DNA of 64,000 bases from Halorubrum sp. BOL3-1 (GCF_004114375.1 NZ_CP034692.1:1240001-1304000), one strand, 5' to 3'. Counted from the first letter of the stretch, positions 44,180 through 53,221 are shown. Translations and numbers: made by a program. Notes: generated from the letters alone by a model not told the origin.

Positions 44180-45010
44180 ATGCTCGGCCTCGAACACGAC
44201 TTCCGGATAGTCGACACCCGCGCGACCCTCGACCCCGACGAGTCGTCGGTCGCCACCCACGGGCGGGACATCTCCCCGGAGCGGCTGGAACGCGAGATGC
44301 TTCAAGCGGGGATCGTCCGCGCGGTCGCGAGCCCGGGCCAGCGCGCCGCCGGACGGAGCTACCTCCGCGCGAACAACGCAGTCGCACGCCTGTCGATCGA
44401 CCGCCCGTTCGTCGCGTTCGCCCGCCTCAACGGCCCCCGCGACCCGGGAACGGGACCCGCGTCGGTGGTCCGAAACCTCCGCGCCGAGCGCGACGACCAC
44501 CACGCCCGACCGGACGACGTCGAGCAGTACTCCTACGACGACCGCTTCCACGGCTTCACGCTCGCTCCCCACGTCGACGGGCTGCCGAACGAGGACGTGC
44601 TGTCCCGCTTGGAAGACGCGGACCTCCCGCTGTTCGTCCACGCGGGCCGCGAGTTCCCGCCGGAGGCGGTCGAGACGGAGCTGCTCGGCTACGACCTCCC
44701 GCTCGTGTTGGGGAGCTTCGGCGGCTACCCGCTCGACGCCGAGCTGATGAACCGGACGCTCGACCTGCTCGACGAACACGACCGCGTGTACGTCGACACG
44801 AGCGCGGTGCGGTACCGCGAGGTGCTCGAACGCGGCGTGTTGGAACACCCCGACCGCGTCCTCTTCGGCTCCGGCGCGCCCGACGTCCACCCGAACGTCG
44901 GCGTGATGGAGGTGCTCACGCTCGACGTCTCGGAGGACCTGATGGCCCGCGTCCTCGCGAAGAACCCGGCTCGCCTCGTCCCCGCGCTTGCTGAGGGCGC
45001 CGACGTCTGA
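44180..45010 (+). CDS. Amidohydrolase-like TIM-barrel protein lacking the HxH motif
   Basis: 276 residues with the TIM-barrel layout of amidohydrolase-2/TatD proteins: IVDTRATLDPDE in strand 1, LPLFVHAGREF in a middle strand, and VLFGSGAPDVHPN near the end. The usual metal-binding D-x-H-x-H of strand 1 is replaced by DTRAT. The barrel may therefore bind metal differently or be non-catalytic. Substrate unknown. It lies between ychF and the DUF371 gene, all in the same direction. Confidence 0.75.
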   Translation: MLGLEHDFRIVDTRATLDPDESSVATHGRDISPERLEREMLQAGIVRAVASPGQRAAGRSYLRANNAVARLSIDRPFVAFARLNGPRDPGTGPASVVRNLRAERDDHHARPDDVEQYSYDDRFHGFTLAPHVDGLPNEDVLSRLEDADLPLFVHAGREFPPEAVETELLGYDLPLVLGSFGGYPLDAELMNRTLDLLDEHDRVYVDTSAVRYREVLERGVLEHPDRVLFGSGAPDVHPNVGVMEVLTLDVSEDLMARVLAKNPARLVPALAEGADV

Positions 45011-45065
45011 GCGCCGTCCGGGTCGAAGCGACGGCCACTTGTCGCGCCGCGGCCGACCGACGACA

Positions 45066-45527
45066 ATGAGCGACGAGACCGATGACCCCCTCGTCGAGGT
45101 CGTCCGCGCGGTCGGCCACGAGAACGTCACCGCCGAACACGCGAGTACCGTCGAACTCACCACAGACGACTGGCTCACCCCTGCCGGCGACTGTATCGTC
45201 GGCGTCGAGGCGGACCGGACCCCACGGGATTTCGCCCCGGAGTTCCGCGAGGCGTGTCGCGACGCGAGCGCGACGATCGGGGCGACGTTCGTCGTCGACG
45301 CCGGCGACGAGACGCTCCGGGAGACGGTCACGGGTCGCGGGGACCCGGACCTCGCGCTGCTCGACGACCGGTCGATGGTCGGCCGTACCAGCGACTACAC
45401 CGACGACGAGCGCACGATATTCGTCGAGGGCGACGGGGCCGCCGCCGACCTCGACCGCGACCTCGTGGCCGCGTTGGCCGACGGCGCCGACCTGACGCTC
45501 CGGCTCGAAGTGGTCCCCGACGAGTGA
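45066..45527 (+). CDS. DUF371 family protein
   Basis: 153 residues. VVRAVGHENVTAEHASTVEL, DDWLTPAGDCIVGVEAD and a repeated beta-strand pattern match archaeal DUF371, a small conserved protein of unknown biochemical function. ATG 45066 follows the amidohydrolase-like gene by 55 bp. Confidence 0.88.
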   Translation: MSDETDDPLVEVVRAVGHENVTAEHASTVELTTDDWLTPAGDCIVGVEADRTPRDFAPEFREACRDASATIGATFVVDAGDETLRETVTGRGDPDLALLDDRSMVGRTSDYTDDERTIFVEGDGAAADLDRDLVAALADGADLTLRLEVVPDE

Positions 45528-45552
45528 CGGCATACGCGACGAACGGCGGTCT

Positions 45553-45795
45553 GCGGTGGCGCGTGCCTGCGAGGCCGCACCGCGGCCGAGTAGCACGCGC
45601 GAGGGAGTCGGCGGCGACCGACGGGAGCCGCCGACGAGGCTGGGGAGGCGTGAGGTGCGGTTGCGGGGCGGGGCGGGACTCGAAGGGGCAGTCGGGAGGC
45701 GGGCGCAGGCGACGTAAGCACCGCAGGAACGAGTGAAGCGAGTGACGAGGAGCGCAGCGAGCGTGCGCCCGCCTCCCGACTGGGGCTTCGGCGGT
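45553..45795 (+). repeat. Dispersed hairpin repeat, copy 4
   Basis: 243-bp forward copy. The perfect 19-bp stem (45689-45707 with 45764-45782; arm CAGTCGGGAGGCGGGCGCA) has a C-to-G change at position 7 relative to copies 1, 2 and 5, matched by G-to-C in the opposite arm. The second hairpin is a 9-bp stem (45607-45615 with 45627-45635). An isolated extra tail GCGACTGGGGCTTCGGCGGT lies at 45827-45846. It sits between the DUF371 gene and a small membrane protein gene. Confidence 0.85.
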
Positions 45796-45998
45796 CGTGT
45801 TCTCAGCAGTAACCGCGTCGTAGCGAGCGACTGGGGCTTCGGCGGTCTCAGTCCACACGGCGGTAGCTCCGTTTCGGATCCCCGATAAGTCGGCTCCGTT
45901 GAGGTCCCGCTATCCAAACGGTGTTAGCTAAAACGTCCGCTCAATGAGTGCCACACATTCACCATTAGACATATGTGTTCACTCGTCGAAAAGAGGGT

Positions 45999-46211
45999 AT
46001 GAGTACGCTGTGGCAAGTCGGATACGTCATAGCCGTCGTCCTCGGCCTTTCCTACGCTATCCTTCCGAAAAGGATTCACGCGTTCGGATTTGCGTTCCTT
46101 CGCCGTTCACCTTCCGACCAATCCGAGGGGTCTGACACCCCCGTCCGGCTGTATCGCGGATTAGGTGTGCTGTTTTTGTTCATCGGCGCAACGGGACTCT
46201 TCAACTTGTAG
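45999..46211 (+). CDS. Small membrane protein
   Basis: 70 residues with hydrophobic segments at about 5-22 (WQVGYVIAVVLGLSYAIL) and 50-68 (LYRGLGVLFLFIGATGLF), separated by a polar loop. No family recognised. ATG 45999 begins a typical two-helix protein; the frame continues upstream to 45975 without added conserved sequence. It lies downstream of repeat copy 4, in slightly AT-richer DNA. Confidence 0.6.
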   Translation: MSTLWQVGYVIAVVLGLSYAILPKRIHAFGFAFLRRSPSDQSEGSDTPVRLYRGLGVLFLFIGATGLFNL

Positions 46212-46231
46212 TTCAGCGGATATTATGTGAC

Positions 46232-46831
46232 TTATATCGGTAGTTCCGCGTCCGCCCCGACCACCCGGTCCGGCTCCGAAGGGGCGCGCCAGTCGGTCGT
46301 GCGCTCTAACAGCTGAACGACCATCTGGCCCGTCACGCCCCAGACCGTGTAGCCGTCGACGTGGAAGTAGTGAACGCGGTGGTCGCCGTACTCCGGGTGG
46401 CCGACCCGGCGCTCCGACTCGTAGTTCGCGGGGTCGGTAAGCGCGTCGACGGGGAGGATCGCCACCTCCGCGACCTCCGACTCGTCGGGGACGTACTCGC
46501 GGTCGGGCGCGACGCCGACGAACGGGCGGACCGCGTACTTGCTCGACGTGCGCGTGTCGTCGATCCGCCCGACGACGTCGACCTCGTCCGACCGCATGCC
46601 GACCTCCTCGTCGGCCTCGCGCAGCGCCGTGTCGGTCAGCGTCCGGTCGATCGGCTCGCGGCCGCCGCCGGGGAAGCTCATCTGTCCGGGGTGTTCACCG
46701 AGATGCGCTGCGCGCTTGGTGAAGAGGAGGTGAGCGTCGCCGCCGCGCGCGATCACCGGCGCCAGCACCGCCGCCTCCCGCCGCCCGGCGAGCGACCGCG
46801 GCCTGTGTCGGCGCAGCCCCGACAGGTCCAT
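46232..46831 (-). CDS. Nudix hydrolase, CoA pyrophosphatase-like
   Basis: 199 residues. LLFTKRAAHLGEHPGQMSFP followed by GGGREPIDRTL...READEEVGM is the combined UPF0035 and Nudix signature of NUDT7/8-type enzymes, which split coenzyme A into 3',5'-ADP and phosphopantetheine. The READEEVG helix supplies the metal ligands. Likely a housekeeping role in CoA turnover. Confidence 0.87.
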   Translation of the reverse strand: MDLSGLRRHRPRSLAGRREAAVLAPVIARGGDAHLLFTKRAAHLGEHPGQMSFPGGGREPIDRTLTDTALREADEEVGMRSDEVDVVGRIDDTRTSSKYAVRPFVGVAPDREYVPDESEVAEVAILPVDALTDPANYESERRVGHPEYGDHRVHYFHVDGYTVWGVTGQMVVQLLERTTDWRAPSEPDRVVGADAELPI

Positions 46832-47002
46832 GGGCGAGATAGGCGACGCGAGGCGGTTAACGTTTCCGCGGGTTCCGCCCGCGCGGGACGTAAACGGTCG
46901 ACAGGAACGCGAGCGGGGGCGACCCCCGGACGGAACGCGGGCGAGTTGTCTTCGGACGGAACGCGCGCGAGTCGGCTCCGACGACGGACCGCGGCGATCC
47001 GG

Positions 47003-47095
47003 TCACACCGCCGCCTGCTGGACGACCGTCGCCGCGAGCGCCGACAGCGCGACGATCGCGGCCGCGAGCAGGACGATCCGCGCGGTCTGAGACAT
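47003..47095 (-). CDS. Very small hydrophobic protein (30 residues)
   Basis: The frame reads MSQTARIVLLAAAIVALSAL, then AATVVQQAAV, a single membrane helix. A TATA-like AAAAGTAT (47121-47128) is centred about 29 bp upstream of the ATG at 47095, fitting a leaderless transcript. Small single-helix proteins of this kind are common in haloarchaea and easily missed. The rest of 46832-47301 has no clear gene. Confidence 0.5.
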   Translation of the reverse strand: MSQTARIVLLAAAIVALSALAATVVQQAAV

Positions 47096-47301
47096 CGAAG
47101 AACGCGACGGCCGGAACCGAAAAGTATCCCGGCGACCGTCGTCTCGAATTCGGGTCATTTTATCGCGTTTCGCACCCGTAATCGGTCCTTACCGCGTGGG
47201 ACCGCCCCGTACGGCTCGGACGGTACGGGCGCGCTCGATGAACGGCGGCGCGGCGACCGGGTTCGGACCTTTTAAGCCTGCGACACCCGCTTTCGAGAGT
47301 A

Positions 47302-48777
47302 ATGAGCGACGACGACCAAGAGCTCGGGATCACCGAGTCCAAGACGCACAACACCGGCGAGTGGTACGCCGAGGTCGTACAGAAGGCGGGGTTGGCCGAC
47401 TACGGTCCCGACGGGATGAGCGGCTTCATCGTCACCCGCCCGCGGGCGTACGCGGTCTGGGAGCGGCTCCAGGGATTCCTCGACGCGAAGTTCAAAGAGA
47501 CCGGCGTCCAGAACGCCTACTTCCCCCTGTTCATCCCCGAGTCGTACCTCGAACGGGAGAAGGACATCGTCGAGGGGTTCGACCCCGAGGTGGCGTGGGT
47601 CGACGAGGCCGGCAACGAGGAGCTCGAAGAGCGGCTCGCGGTCCGGCCCACCTCCGAGTCGATCATCACGCCGTACATCAGTCAGTGGGTGCGGAGCCAC
47701 CGCGACCTCCCATTGCGCGTGAACCAGTGGTGTTCCGTCGTCCGGTGGGAGGCGACGGAGACGAAGCCGTTCTTCCGCACGAAGGAGTTCCTCTGGCAGG
47801 AGGGCCACACCGCCCATGCGACACGCGAGGACGCGTGGGAGGAAACGCTGACCCGGCTCGACCAGTACGAGTCCGTCTACGAGGACCTGTTGGCGCTGCC
47901 CGTGCTGAAGGGCCAAAAGCCCGACCACGACAAGTTCCCGGGCGCGGACACGACGACGACCGTCGAGGCGCTGATGCCAGACGGAAAGTCGGTCCAGGGG
48001 GCCACCTCCCACCACCTCGGTCGGTCGTTCGCGGAGGCGTTCGACATCACCTACTCCGACGAGGACGAGGAGGAACGGACCGCACACACCACCTCGTGGG
48101 GACTCTCATGGCGGGCGCTCGGCGCGCTGATCATGACGCACTCCGACGAGCAGGGGCTCGTCCTCCCGCACACGGTCGCGCCCACGCAGGTCGTCGTCGT
48201 CCCGATCTGGCAGGCGGACACGAAAACCGACGTGCTCGACTACGCCGAGGGCGTGGCCGACGACCTCGACGACGCCGGGATCCGGGTCGAACTCGACGAC
48301 CGCGACGAGCGCAACCCCGGGTTCAAGTTCAACGAACACGAGCTGAACGGCGTCCCGCTCCGGATCGAGATCGGTCCCAACGAGGTCGAGGACGGCGAAC
48401 TCACGCTCGTTCACCGGCCGGACGGCGAGAGCGTCGAGGTCGACCGCGACGGGGTCGCGGACACCGTCCGCGACGGGTTCGACGAGATCTACGCCAAGCT
48501 GTACGCGACCGCCGAGGAGACCCTCGACGACGGCGTCCGCGAGGCCGACGACCGCGCGGACATCCTCGGGACGCTCGGCCAGCACGGCGGCTACGTGAAG
48601 GCGCCGTGGTGCGGCGACGAGGCCTGCGAGGAGCCGATCAAGGAGCCGCTGGCCGCCGAGATCGCGATGGTCCCGTTCGAGGACGACGACCCCCTCGTCG
48701 ACGGGGACCACGGCGAGACGTGCGCGATCTGCGACGACGACGCCGAGCGGACCGCGTACTTCGCGAAGACGTACTGA
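47302..48777 (+). CDS. proS: Prolyl-tRNA synthetase
   Basis: 491 residues, class II synthetase of the archaeal/eukaryotic short type. Motif 2 is in QWCSVVRWEATETKPFFRTK; the proline-binding segment EFLWQEGHTAHAT and motif 3 (LGALIMTHSDEQGLVLP) follow. An anticodon-binding domain and a C-terminal zinc-binding-like domain (APWCGDEACEEPIK ... ETCAICDDDAERTAYFAKTY) complete it. A TATA-like TTTTAAG at about 47270 lies 30 bp upstream of the ATG. It charges tRNA-Pro. Confidence 0.97.
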   Translation: MSDDDQELGITESKTHNTGEWYAEVVQKAGLADYGPDGMSGFIVTRPRAYAVWERLQGFLDAKFKETGVQNAYFPLFIPESYLEREKDIVEGFDPEVAWVDEAGNEELEERLAVRPTSESIITPYISQWVRSHRDLPLRVNQWCSVVRWEATETKPFFRTKEFLWQEGHTAHATREDAWEETLTRLDQYESVYEDLLALPVLKGQKPDHDKFPGADTTTTVEALMPDGKSVQGATSHHLGRSFAEAFDITYSDEDEEERTAHTTSWGLSWRALGALIMTHSDEQGLVLPHTVAPTQVVVVPIWQADTKTDVLDYAEGVADDLDDAGIRVELDDRDERNPGFKFNEHELNGVPLRIEIGPNEVEDGELTLVHRPDGESVEVDRDGVADTVRDGFDEIYAKLYATAEETLDDGVREADDRADILGTLGQHGGYVKAPWCGDEACEEPIKEPLAAEIAMVPFEDDDPLVDGDHGETCAICDDDAERTAYFAKTY

Positions 48778-48959
48778 CCTCGCCGCGTCTCGACCTGTCG
48801 ACGCCCTCGCGGGGAATCACGCGGTCCCGATTGTGCGGTCACAGAGCGGTCCCGATCGCGCGGTCACAAGGCGGCCCACCCGGGTCCCCCGATTAATCCC
48901 GATTGATCCGGCTTAAGCGAGTTCCGGATATATAGGGGACGAGGGCGTACGGACAGGTG

Positions 48960-50012
48960 ATGAACCGAGGGATCGCGGGTCTCGTCGTCGCGGCCGTCGT
49001 CGTCGCGGTCGTCGCCGGTGCGGCCGTCGCGGCGCCGGCCGGCACGGCGATCGCACAGACGAACGGGAGCGATGACGGGAACGGGACGAACGTGACGGCG
49101 GGTCTCAGCCCCGGTGAGCGTCTCGCCGGGGTGGTCGGCGTTCAGGGCGCCGAGATCGAGGGCGAGGTCGAGTCGCGCGCCTTCGAGGTCGCGCTCCGCG
49201 AATCCGAGGGCAACGAGAGCCGAGCCGCCGTCGTCGCTGAGCGACTGAACCGGACCGAAGAACGCCTCACGGAGTTGGCGCAACGCCAGCGAGAGCTCCG
49301 GGACCGACGCGCGGCCGGAGAGCTGAGTCAAGGGGCCTACGCCGCGCGGATGGCGTCGACGACCGCCCGGATCGAGTCGCTCGCCCGCGGGCTGAACCGG
49401 AGCGCGAACGCGTCCGCGGCGCTCCCGGCCGCCGTCCGCGACGACCGCGGGGTCGACGAGGAGCGGCTGTCGGCGCTCCGCGAGCGCGCGGGGGACCTGA
49501 GCGGTCCCGAGACCGCCGCGATCGCCCGCGGCGTGGCCGGAAACGGCGTCGGCGGGCCGATAGCGCCGAACCGCCGCGGTCCGCCCGGTAACGCGACCGA
49601 GCGCGGCCCGCCGAGCGACGCCGGCCCGGCCGGGAACGAGAGCGAAGGCGGTCCGCCGAACGGCGCGCCGGACGGATCGGGTGGCGACGCGCCGGGCGGC
49701 CGAAGCGACGATGAGACGGGCGACTCCGGGGGAGAGGCGTCCGACACGCCCGGCAGCGACGGAAACGCGAGCGACGGTGCCTCCGGAAACGGCGGGGATA
49801 CCGATTCCGGAACCGAGCCGAACGAATCCGACGGCGGCGGTGACGCGGGCGACGACCGGTCCGACGGCAGCTCCGGTTCCGACGGGTCGACCGCCCCGGA
49901 CGAGTCCCCCGGAGGCGGCTCAGACGGCGGTACCGCGGGAGCCGGAGCGATGTCCGAACCGGCGGACGTCACGGAGGCGGCCTTTCGGTTCGTCACGAGC
50001 CGGTATGCGTAG
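48960..50012 (+). CDS. Secreted haloarchaeal protein with disordered tail
   Basis: 350 residues. A signal peptide (about 1-33, ending AAPAGTAIAQTN) is followed by a helical region (LNRTEERLTELAQRQRELRDR, about 95-150). A long Gly/Ser/Pro/Asp-rich disordered tail starts near residue 185. Many N-glycosylation sequons are present. It resembles haloarchaeal proteins that precede a membrane-anchored HTH protein. A GTG at 48957 precedes the ATG; the ATG is preferred. Function unknown; it is probably a partner of the next gene. Confidence 0.78.
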   Translation: MNRGIAGLVVAAVVVAVVAGAAVAAPAGTAIAQTNGSDDGNGTNVTAGLSPGERLAGVVGVQGAEIEGEVESRAFEVALRESEGNESRAAVVAERLNRTEERLTELAQRQRELRDRRAAGELSQGAYAARMASTTARIESLARGLNRSANASAALPAAVRDDRGVDEERLSALRERAGDLSGPETAAIARGVAGNGVGGPIAPNRRGPPGNATERGPPSDAGPAGNESEGGPPNGAPDGSGGDAPGGRSDDETGDSGGEASDTPGSDGNASDGASGNGGDTDSGTEPNESDGGGDAGDDRSDGSSGSDGSTAPDESPGGGSDGGTAGAGAMSEPADVTEAAFRFVTSRYA

Positions 50013-50081
50013 CTCGACCGGTGTGGAGGGGTCGGCGCGCGGCGTCCGGCGAGCCGGTCCCGCAGCGGGAACCGGTCGGGG

Positions 50082-51383
50082 ATGGGAAGGAATTTACGCG
50101 CCTCCTCCGTGAGGCAGTTCGTGCAGCGAGCGTCGGTCTTCCTCGTCGTCGCCGCCCTCCTCGGAGCCGTCGGTCTCGCGCTCGGCGCCGGCGGCGCGGG
50201 CGCGGTCCCCTTCGAGGGTGGCCTCGCGCAGATGGACGTCGAGCCGGACGACGTGTCGATGGAGGTCGCCGTCGATCCGGACGGCGACGCGCGGTGGGCC
50301 GTCGAGTACCGGACCCGGCTCGGGACCGACGAGGAGGAGCAGGCGTTCGAAGAGCTCCGCGCGGACGTCGAGAACGACACCGAGGCGTACACGAGCCGCT
50401 TCCGCGAGCGGATGGTCTCGACCGCGGCGACCGCCGAGGAGACGACCGGCCGCGAGATGACCGTGTCGAACGCGACCGTGACGGCCGAGCGCCGCGAGCT
50501 CCCGCAGGCGTACGGCGTGTTGACCTACCGGTTCGAGTGGACGAACTTCGCCGCCGTCGACGGGGACCGACTGCGCGTCGGTGACGCCGTCGACGGACTG
50601 TTCCTCGACGGCTCATCGTCGCTCATCGTCTCGTGGCCCGACGGGTACCGCCTCGCGGAGACGACGCCGGAACCGACCGAGGTTCGCGACCGGTCCGTGG
50701 TCTGGAACGGGCCGGTCGACTTCTCGGCCGGTCAGCCGCGGATCGCGGTCGCCCCGGCGGGACCCCTCAGTGGAATCCCCGCGGGCGGTATCGCCGCCGT
50801 CTTCGGCGTCGTCGCCGGCGCCGGCGCCGCGGTCGCCTATCGTCGTCGACGCGCCGCCGTCAGCGATGAGAGCGGGGGGGTCGCCGCAGCCGGAACGGCC
50901 GACGCCGCGGGTCGGCCTGAGGAGCGCGACGCGTCGGCGGCCGGCGGTAGCGCGGCCGCGGACGACCCGGACGGGGCGACGACGGCGGGTGCTCCGGCTC
51001 CGGAGTCGGAAGGCGAGAGCGAGGACGGCGACGCGACGGACCCGGATTCGGGCGGTCCGCCGCCCGTCGACAGCGACCTGTTGAGCAGCGAGGAGCAGGT
51101 GCTTCGGCTGATCGAGTCGCGGGGCGGCCGGATGAAACAGAAACGGGTGGCCGAGGAGTTGGAGTGGACCGCCGCAAAGACGAGTCAGGTGGTGACCGGG
51201 CTGCGCGACGAGGGCGACCTCGACGGCTTCCGGCTGGGTCGCGAGAACGTCCTCTCGCTGCCCGGCTATGACCCGGGGGAGGAGTCCGGCGCGGACGACG
51301 GAGACGAGAGCGACGGGGACGGTCGGGACGGGAACGACAGCGACGGTGGAAGGGACGGAGCCGACGCTACCGAAACCGGTTGA
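50082..51383 (+). CDS. Membrane-anchored winged-helix protein with external sensor domain
   Basis: 433 residues. A signal or first helix (about 17-35) leads to an extracellular beta-rich domain (about 45-230, DDVSMEVAVDPDGDARWAVE ... TYRFEWTNFAAVDGDRLRVG). A membrane helix at about 235-258, a variable acidic linker and a C-terminal winged helix (LSSEEQVLRLIESRGGRMKQ and on, about 340-395) follow. The topology is external sensor, membrane, cytoplasmic DNA-binding domain: a one-component membrane regulator. The start could also be the GTG at 50109. Confidence 0.8.
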   Translation: MGRNLRASSVRQFVQRASVFLVVAALLGAVGLALGAGGAGAVPFEGGLAQMDVEPDDVSMEVAVDPDGDARWAVEYRTRLGTDEEEQAFEELRADVENDTEAYTSRFRERMVSTAATAEETTGREMTVSNATVTAERRELPQAYGVLTYRFEWTNFAAVDGDRLRVGDAVDGLFLDGSSSLIVSWPDGYRLAETTPEPTEVRDRSVVWNGPVDFSAGQPRIAVAPAGPLSGIPAGGIAAVFGVVAGAGAAVAYRRRRAAVSDESGGVAAAGTADAAGRPEERDASAAGGSAAADDPDGATTAGAPAPESEGESEDGDATDPDSGGPPPVDSDLLSSEEQVLRLIESRGGRMKQKRVAEELEWTAAKTSQVVTGLRDEGDLDGFRLGRENVLSLPGYDPGEESGADDGDESDGDGRDGNDSDGGRDGADATETG

Positions 51384-51425
51384 TCGGACCGAGAGCGGTC
51401 CGAGACCGGGCGGAGCCGAGACCGG

Positions 51426-51557
51426 TCACAGGTCCCGCGACCGACCGAGGTGGAGCAGTTCTCCGCCGCACTCGCACTGACCGGGCGAATCCGTTCGCCG
51501 CCCGCATTCGAAACACTCGTACACTTCTTTTTCGGTGTGTTCTGACTGTGGTCGCAT
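51426..51557 (-). CDS. Rubrerythrin-like zinc-ribbon small protein
   Basis: 43 residues beginning MRPQSEHTEKEVYECFECGR with CFECG...CECGG and the tail LLHLGRSRDL. This is the short rubrerythrin-like domain protein found in haloarchaea (DUF7129-like, from memory). A longer start at 51584 (MCQECVRTS) is possible, but the TATA-like AATAATA (51598-51604) is better spaced for the ATG at 51557. It probably binds one zinc or iron ion; role unknown. Confidence 0.72.
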   Translation of the reverse strand: MRPQSEHTEKEVYECFECGRRTDSPGQCECGGELLHLGRSRDL

Positions 51558-51868
51558 ACTCGTTCGTACGCACTCTTGACACATAGTCACACACCTATTA
51601 TTCCTATGAGTGTATGGTCGTTTTCGCTTCGACCGGTGGACGAGTGATCAGATTCGGCCGGTAGTGCGTCCGATCGAGACGAGTTGCGGGAGTCGATCTC
51701 GGGAATGGCTGTATCGTGTCAGAATGCCGCAGTCGACCGCGTCGGGGTCACGGTCTCGGAAAAGTAAGCCGGAGGAGGGGATTGTGAACCGCGGTCGTTC
51801 CGCTTCGCTTCACTCCCTGATTCGAATCTATCCCGCGGCTCTTCGACTCCACGTTGTCCCGTCAGAAG

Positions 51869-51941
51869 AGCCGGAGGAGGGATTTGAACCCTCGACCTAT
51901 TCCTTACGAAGGAATCGCTCTGCCAGCTGAGCTACCCCGGC
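51869..51941 (-). tRNA. tRNA-Thr (anticodon CGT)
   Basis: On the minus strand the acceptor is GCCGGGG with CTCCGGC, discriminator T. The D arm is AGCTCAGCTGGCAGAGC, the anticodon stem-loop ATTCC-TTCGTAA-GGAAT with anticodon CGT, and the T arm GAGGG-TTCAAAT-CCCTC. Cloverleaf complete; CCA not encoded. Confidence 0.95.
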
Positions 51942-52131
51942 ACATTCAGTTATTCCCGGAGGGAGAAATAAGGGTTCCGAAACGGGGACGGGGCGGCGAC
52001 TCACCCCGCCGATCCCGGAACGAGAGGCCGGAAAAATCCGCAAAAATTAAGACTACGTTCGTCACGGAAATCTAGATATTCTATCCTGATACACAAGAGA
52101 AGTGCGGACACAATAGCAGAATATAAGGAAA

Positions 52132-52213
52132 AAGACTAAATACGCGTTTGGACTTTAGTCTATGCGTGATGACACCGCCCGCGTGCCGAGACGGCGGGGA
52201 TCAAATCCCTCGG
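52132..52213 (+). other. Stem-loops in a gene-poor region, possible small RNA
   Basis: The gap 51942-52506 has no convincing gene. It holds an inverted repeat AGACTAAA/TTTAGTCT (52132-52139 with 52153-52160). Just after it, ACACCGCC/GGCGGTGT (52172-52179 with 52212-52219) encloses a T-arm-like hairpin GGGATCAAATCCC. A TGATGA box (C-box-like) precedes the second stem. These features are suggestive but match no RNA family I know. Confidence 0.3.
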
Positions 52214-52506
52214 CGGTGTGTGCCCGGTCGGAGCCCGTACCGGGCGGCGAAGGTCTCGCCTGTCGTCACCCCCACGGCGACTCGGCGCGGCCGTCATCTC
52301 CATCAGCGTTCCGTCGCGGCCACCATGTGAAACACGTCTCCGACGTGCCAAGCGCAAAATCGCCTCTGGTCCGACCGTCCCCGCCGCGACCGCTTGTCAT
52401 GTGACGGGCCTCCAGCCGCTCCGCCCCGGCTCTCTCGGGGCGGCGCTGCGTTTTCGCTGTCTCGATTCCCCCGCGAGCGGCGGCGCCGACGGGCGACCGA
52501 CCCCGG

Positions 52507-52896
52507 TCAGCCGAACAGCCGTTGCGCTCGGCGCACCGCCGCCGAGAGCCCGCCGTAGCCGGCGCCGACGGCTCCCGCGAGCCGCAGCTCCGCCGGGGCG
52601 ACCCCTAGGCGGTGCGAGAGCGGGCCGGGGCGCGCGTCCGAGCCCGCGGCCGCGACCGTGCGACCGCGGACCCTGACCTCGACGGTGAGACCCGCGCGCA
52701 CTAGCTCCGCGACCGCACGGTTCGAGACGGAGTCGTCCGGGAGCCGGCGGGCGACCCGGAGGGCGTCGCGGACGCGTTCGACCTCGACGAAGATCCGCCG
52801 GTCCGTCGCGTGGACCGTCGCGTCGACGCCGTCGACCGACAGCGTCAGGTCCTCGGTCTCGACCGAGAGCCGCCGTCCCGAGTCACTCTCGTTCAC
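52507..52896 (-). CDS. Haloarchaeal conserved hypothetical protein
   Basis: 129 residues, soluble, beginning MNESDSGRRLSVETEDLTLS. A beta-rich N-terminal half (VDGVDATVHATDRRIFVEVE) and a helical C-terminus (LAGAVGAGYGGLSAAVRRAQRLFG) are visible. No family recognised. It overlaps the upstream small gene by 14 nt, so the pair is likely one operon. Confidence 0.7.
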   Translation of the reverse strand: MNESDSGRRLSVETEDLTLSVDGVDATVHATDRRIFVEVERVRDALRVARRLPDDSVSNRAVAELVRAGLTVEVRVRGRTVAAAGSDARPGPLSHRLGVAPAELRLAGAVGAGYGGLSAAVRRAQRLFG

Positions 52897-53104
52897 TCGT
52901 CGTGACCCGGACCCCGCCGTCGATGCGCCACTCGGCGTGTTCGGCGTCGTCGCCCGTCCCGCTCGGTACCTCGACGGTCATGTCCTCGAACCGGTAGTGT
53001 ATCTCCGCGTTCCGGCCGGTCAACCGGTCGTACAGCCCCATCGCCAACTCCGGCCAGGTGGTCGTCTCGTCGATGCGCTCTTCGGGGTCTTCGGCGTCGC
53101 TCAT
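52883..53104 (-). CDS. Small conserved haloarchaeal protein
   Basis: 73 residues starting MSDAEDPEERIDETTTWPEL, with a predicted beta-rich C-terminus (IHYRFEDMTVEVPS ... AEWRIDGGVRVTTSE). The longer frame to 53191 is rejected because the extra residues look non-coding. It overlaps the next gene by 14 nt. Function unknown. Confidence 0.7.
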   Translation of the reverse strand: MSDAEDPEERIDETTTWPELAMGLYDRLTGRNAEIHYRFEDMTVEVPSGTGDDAEHAEWRIDGGVRVTTSERE

Positions 53105-53221
53105 ACGAACCTGCGTTAGAGATCGACTCACATAAGTGAACGGGATAACACGTTGTCGCGGTCGAGTTCGCACCGCCCAGTCCGACGACATCGACGCGGG
53201 TCGACGAGACGTCGACGCGTG

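Noticed and set aside
52218-52676. 152-residue plus-strand frame
   Set aside because: Arg/Pro-rich shadow with no domain, running into the opposite-strand gene at 52507-52896.
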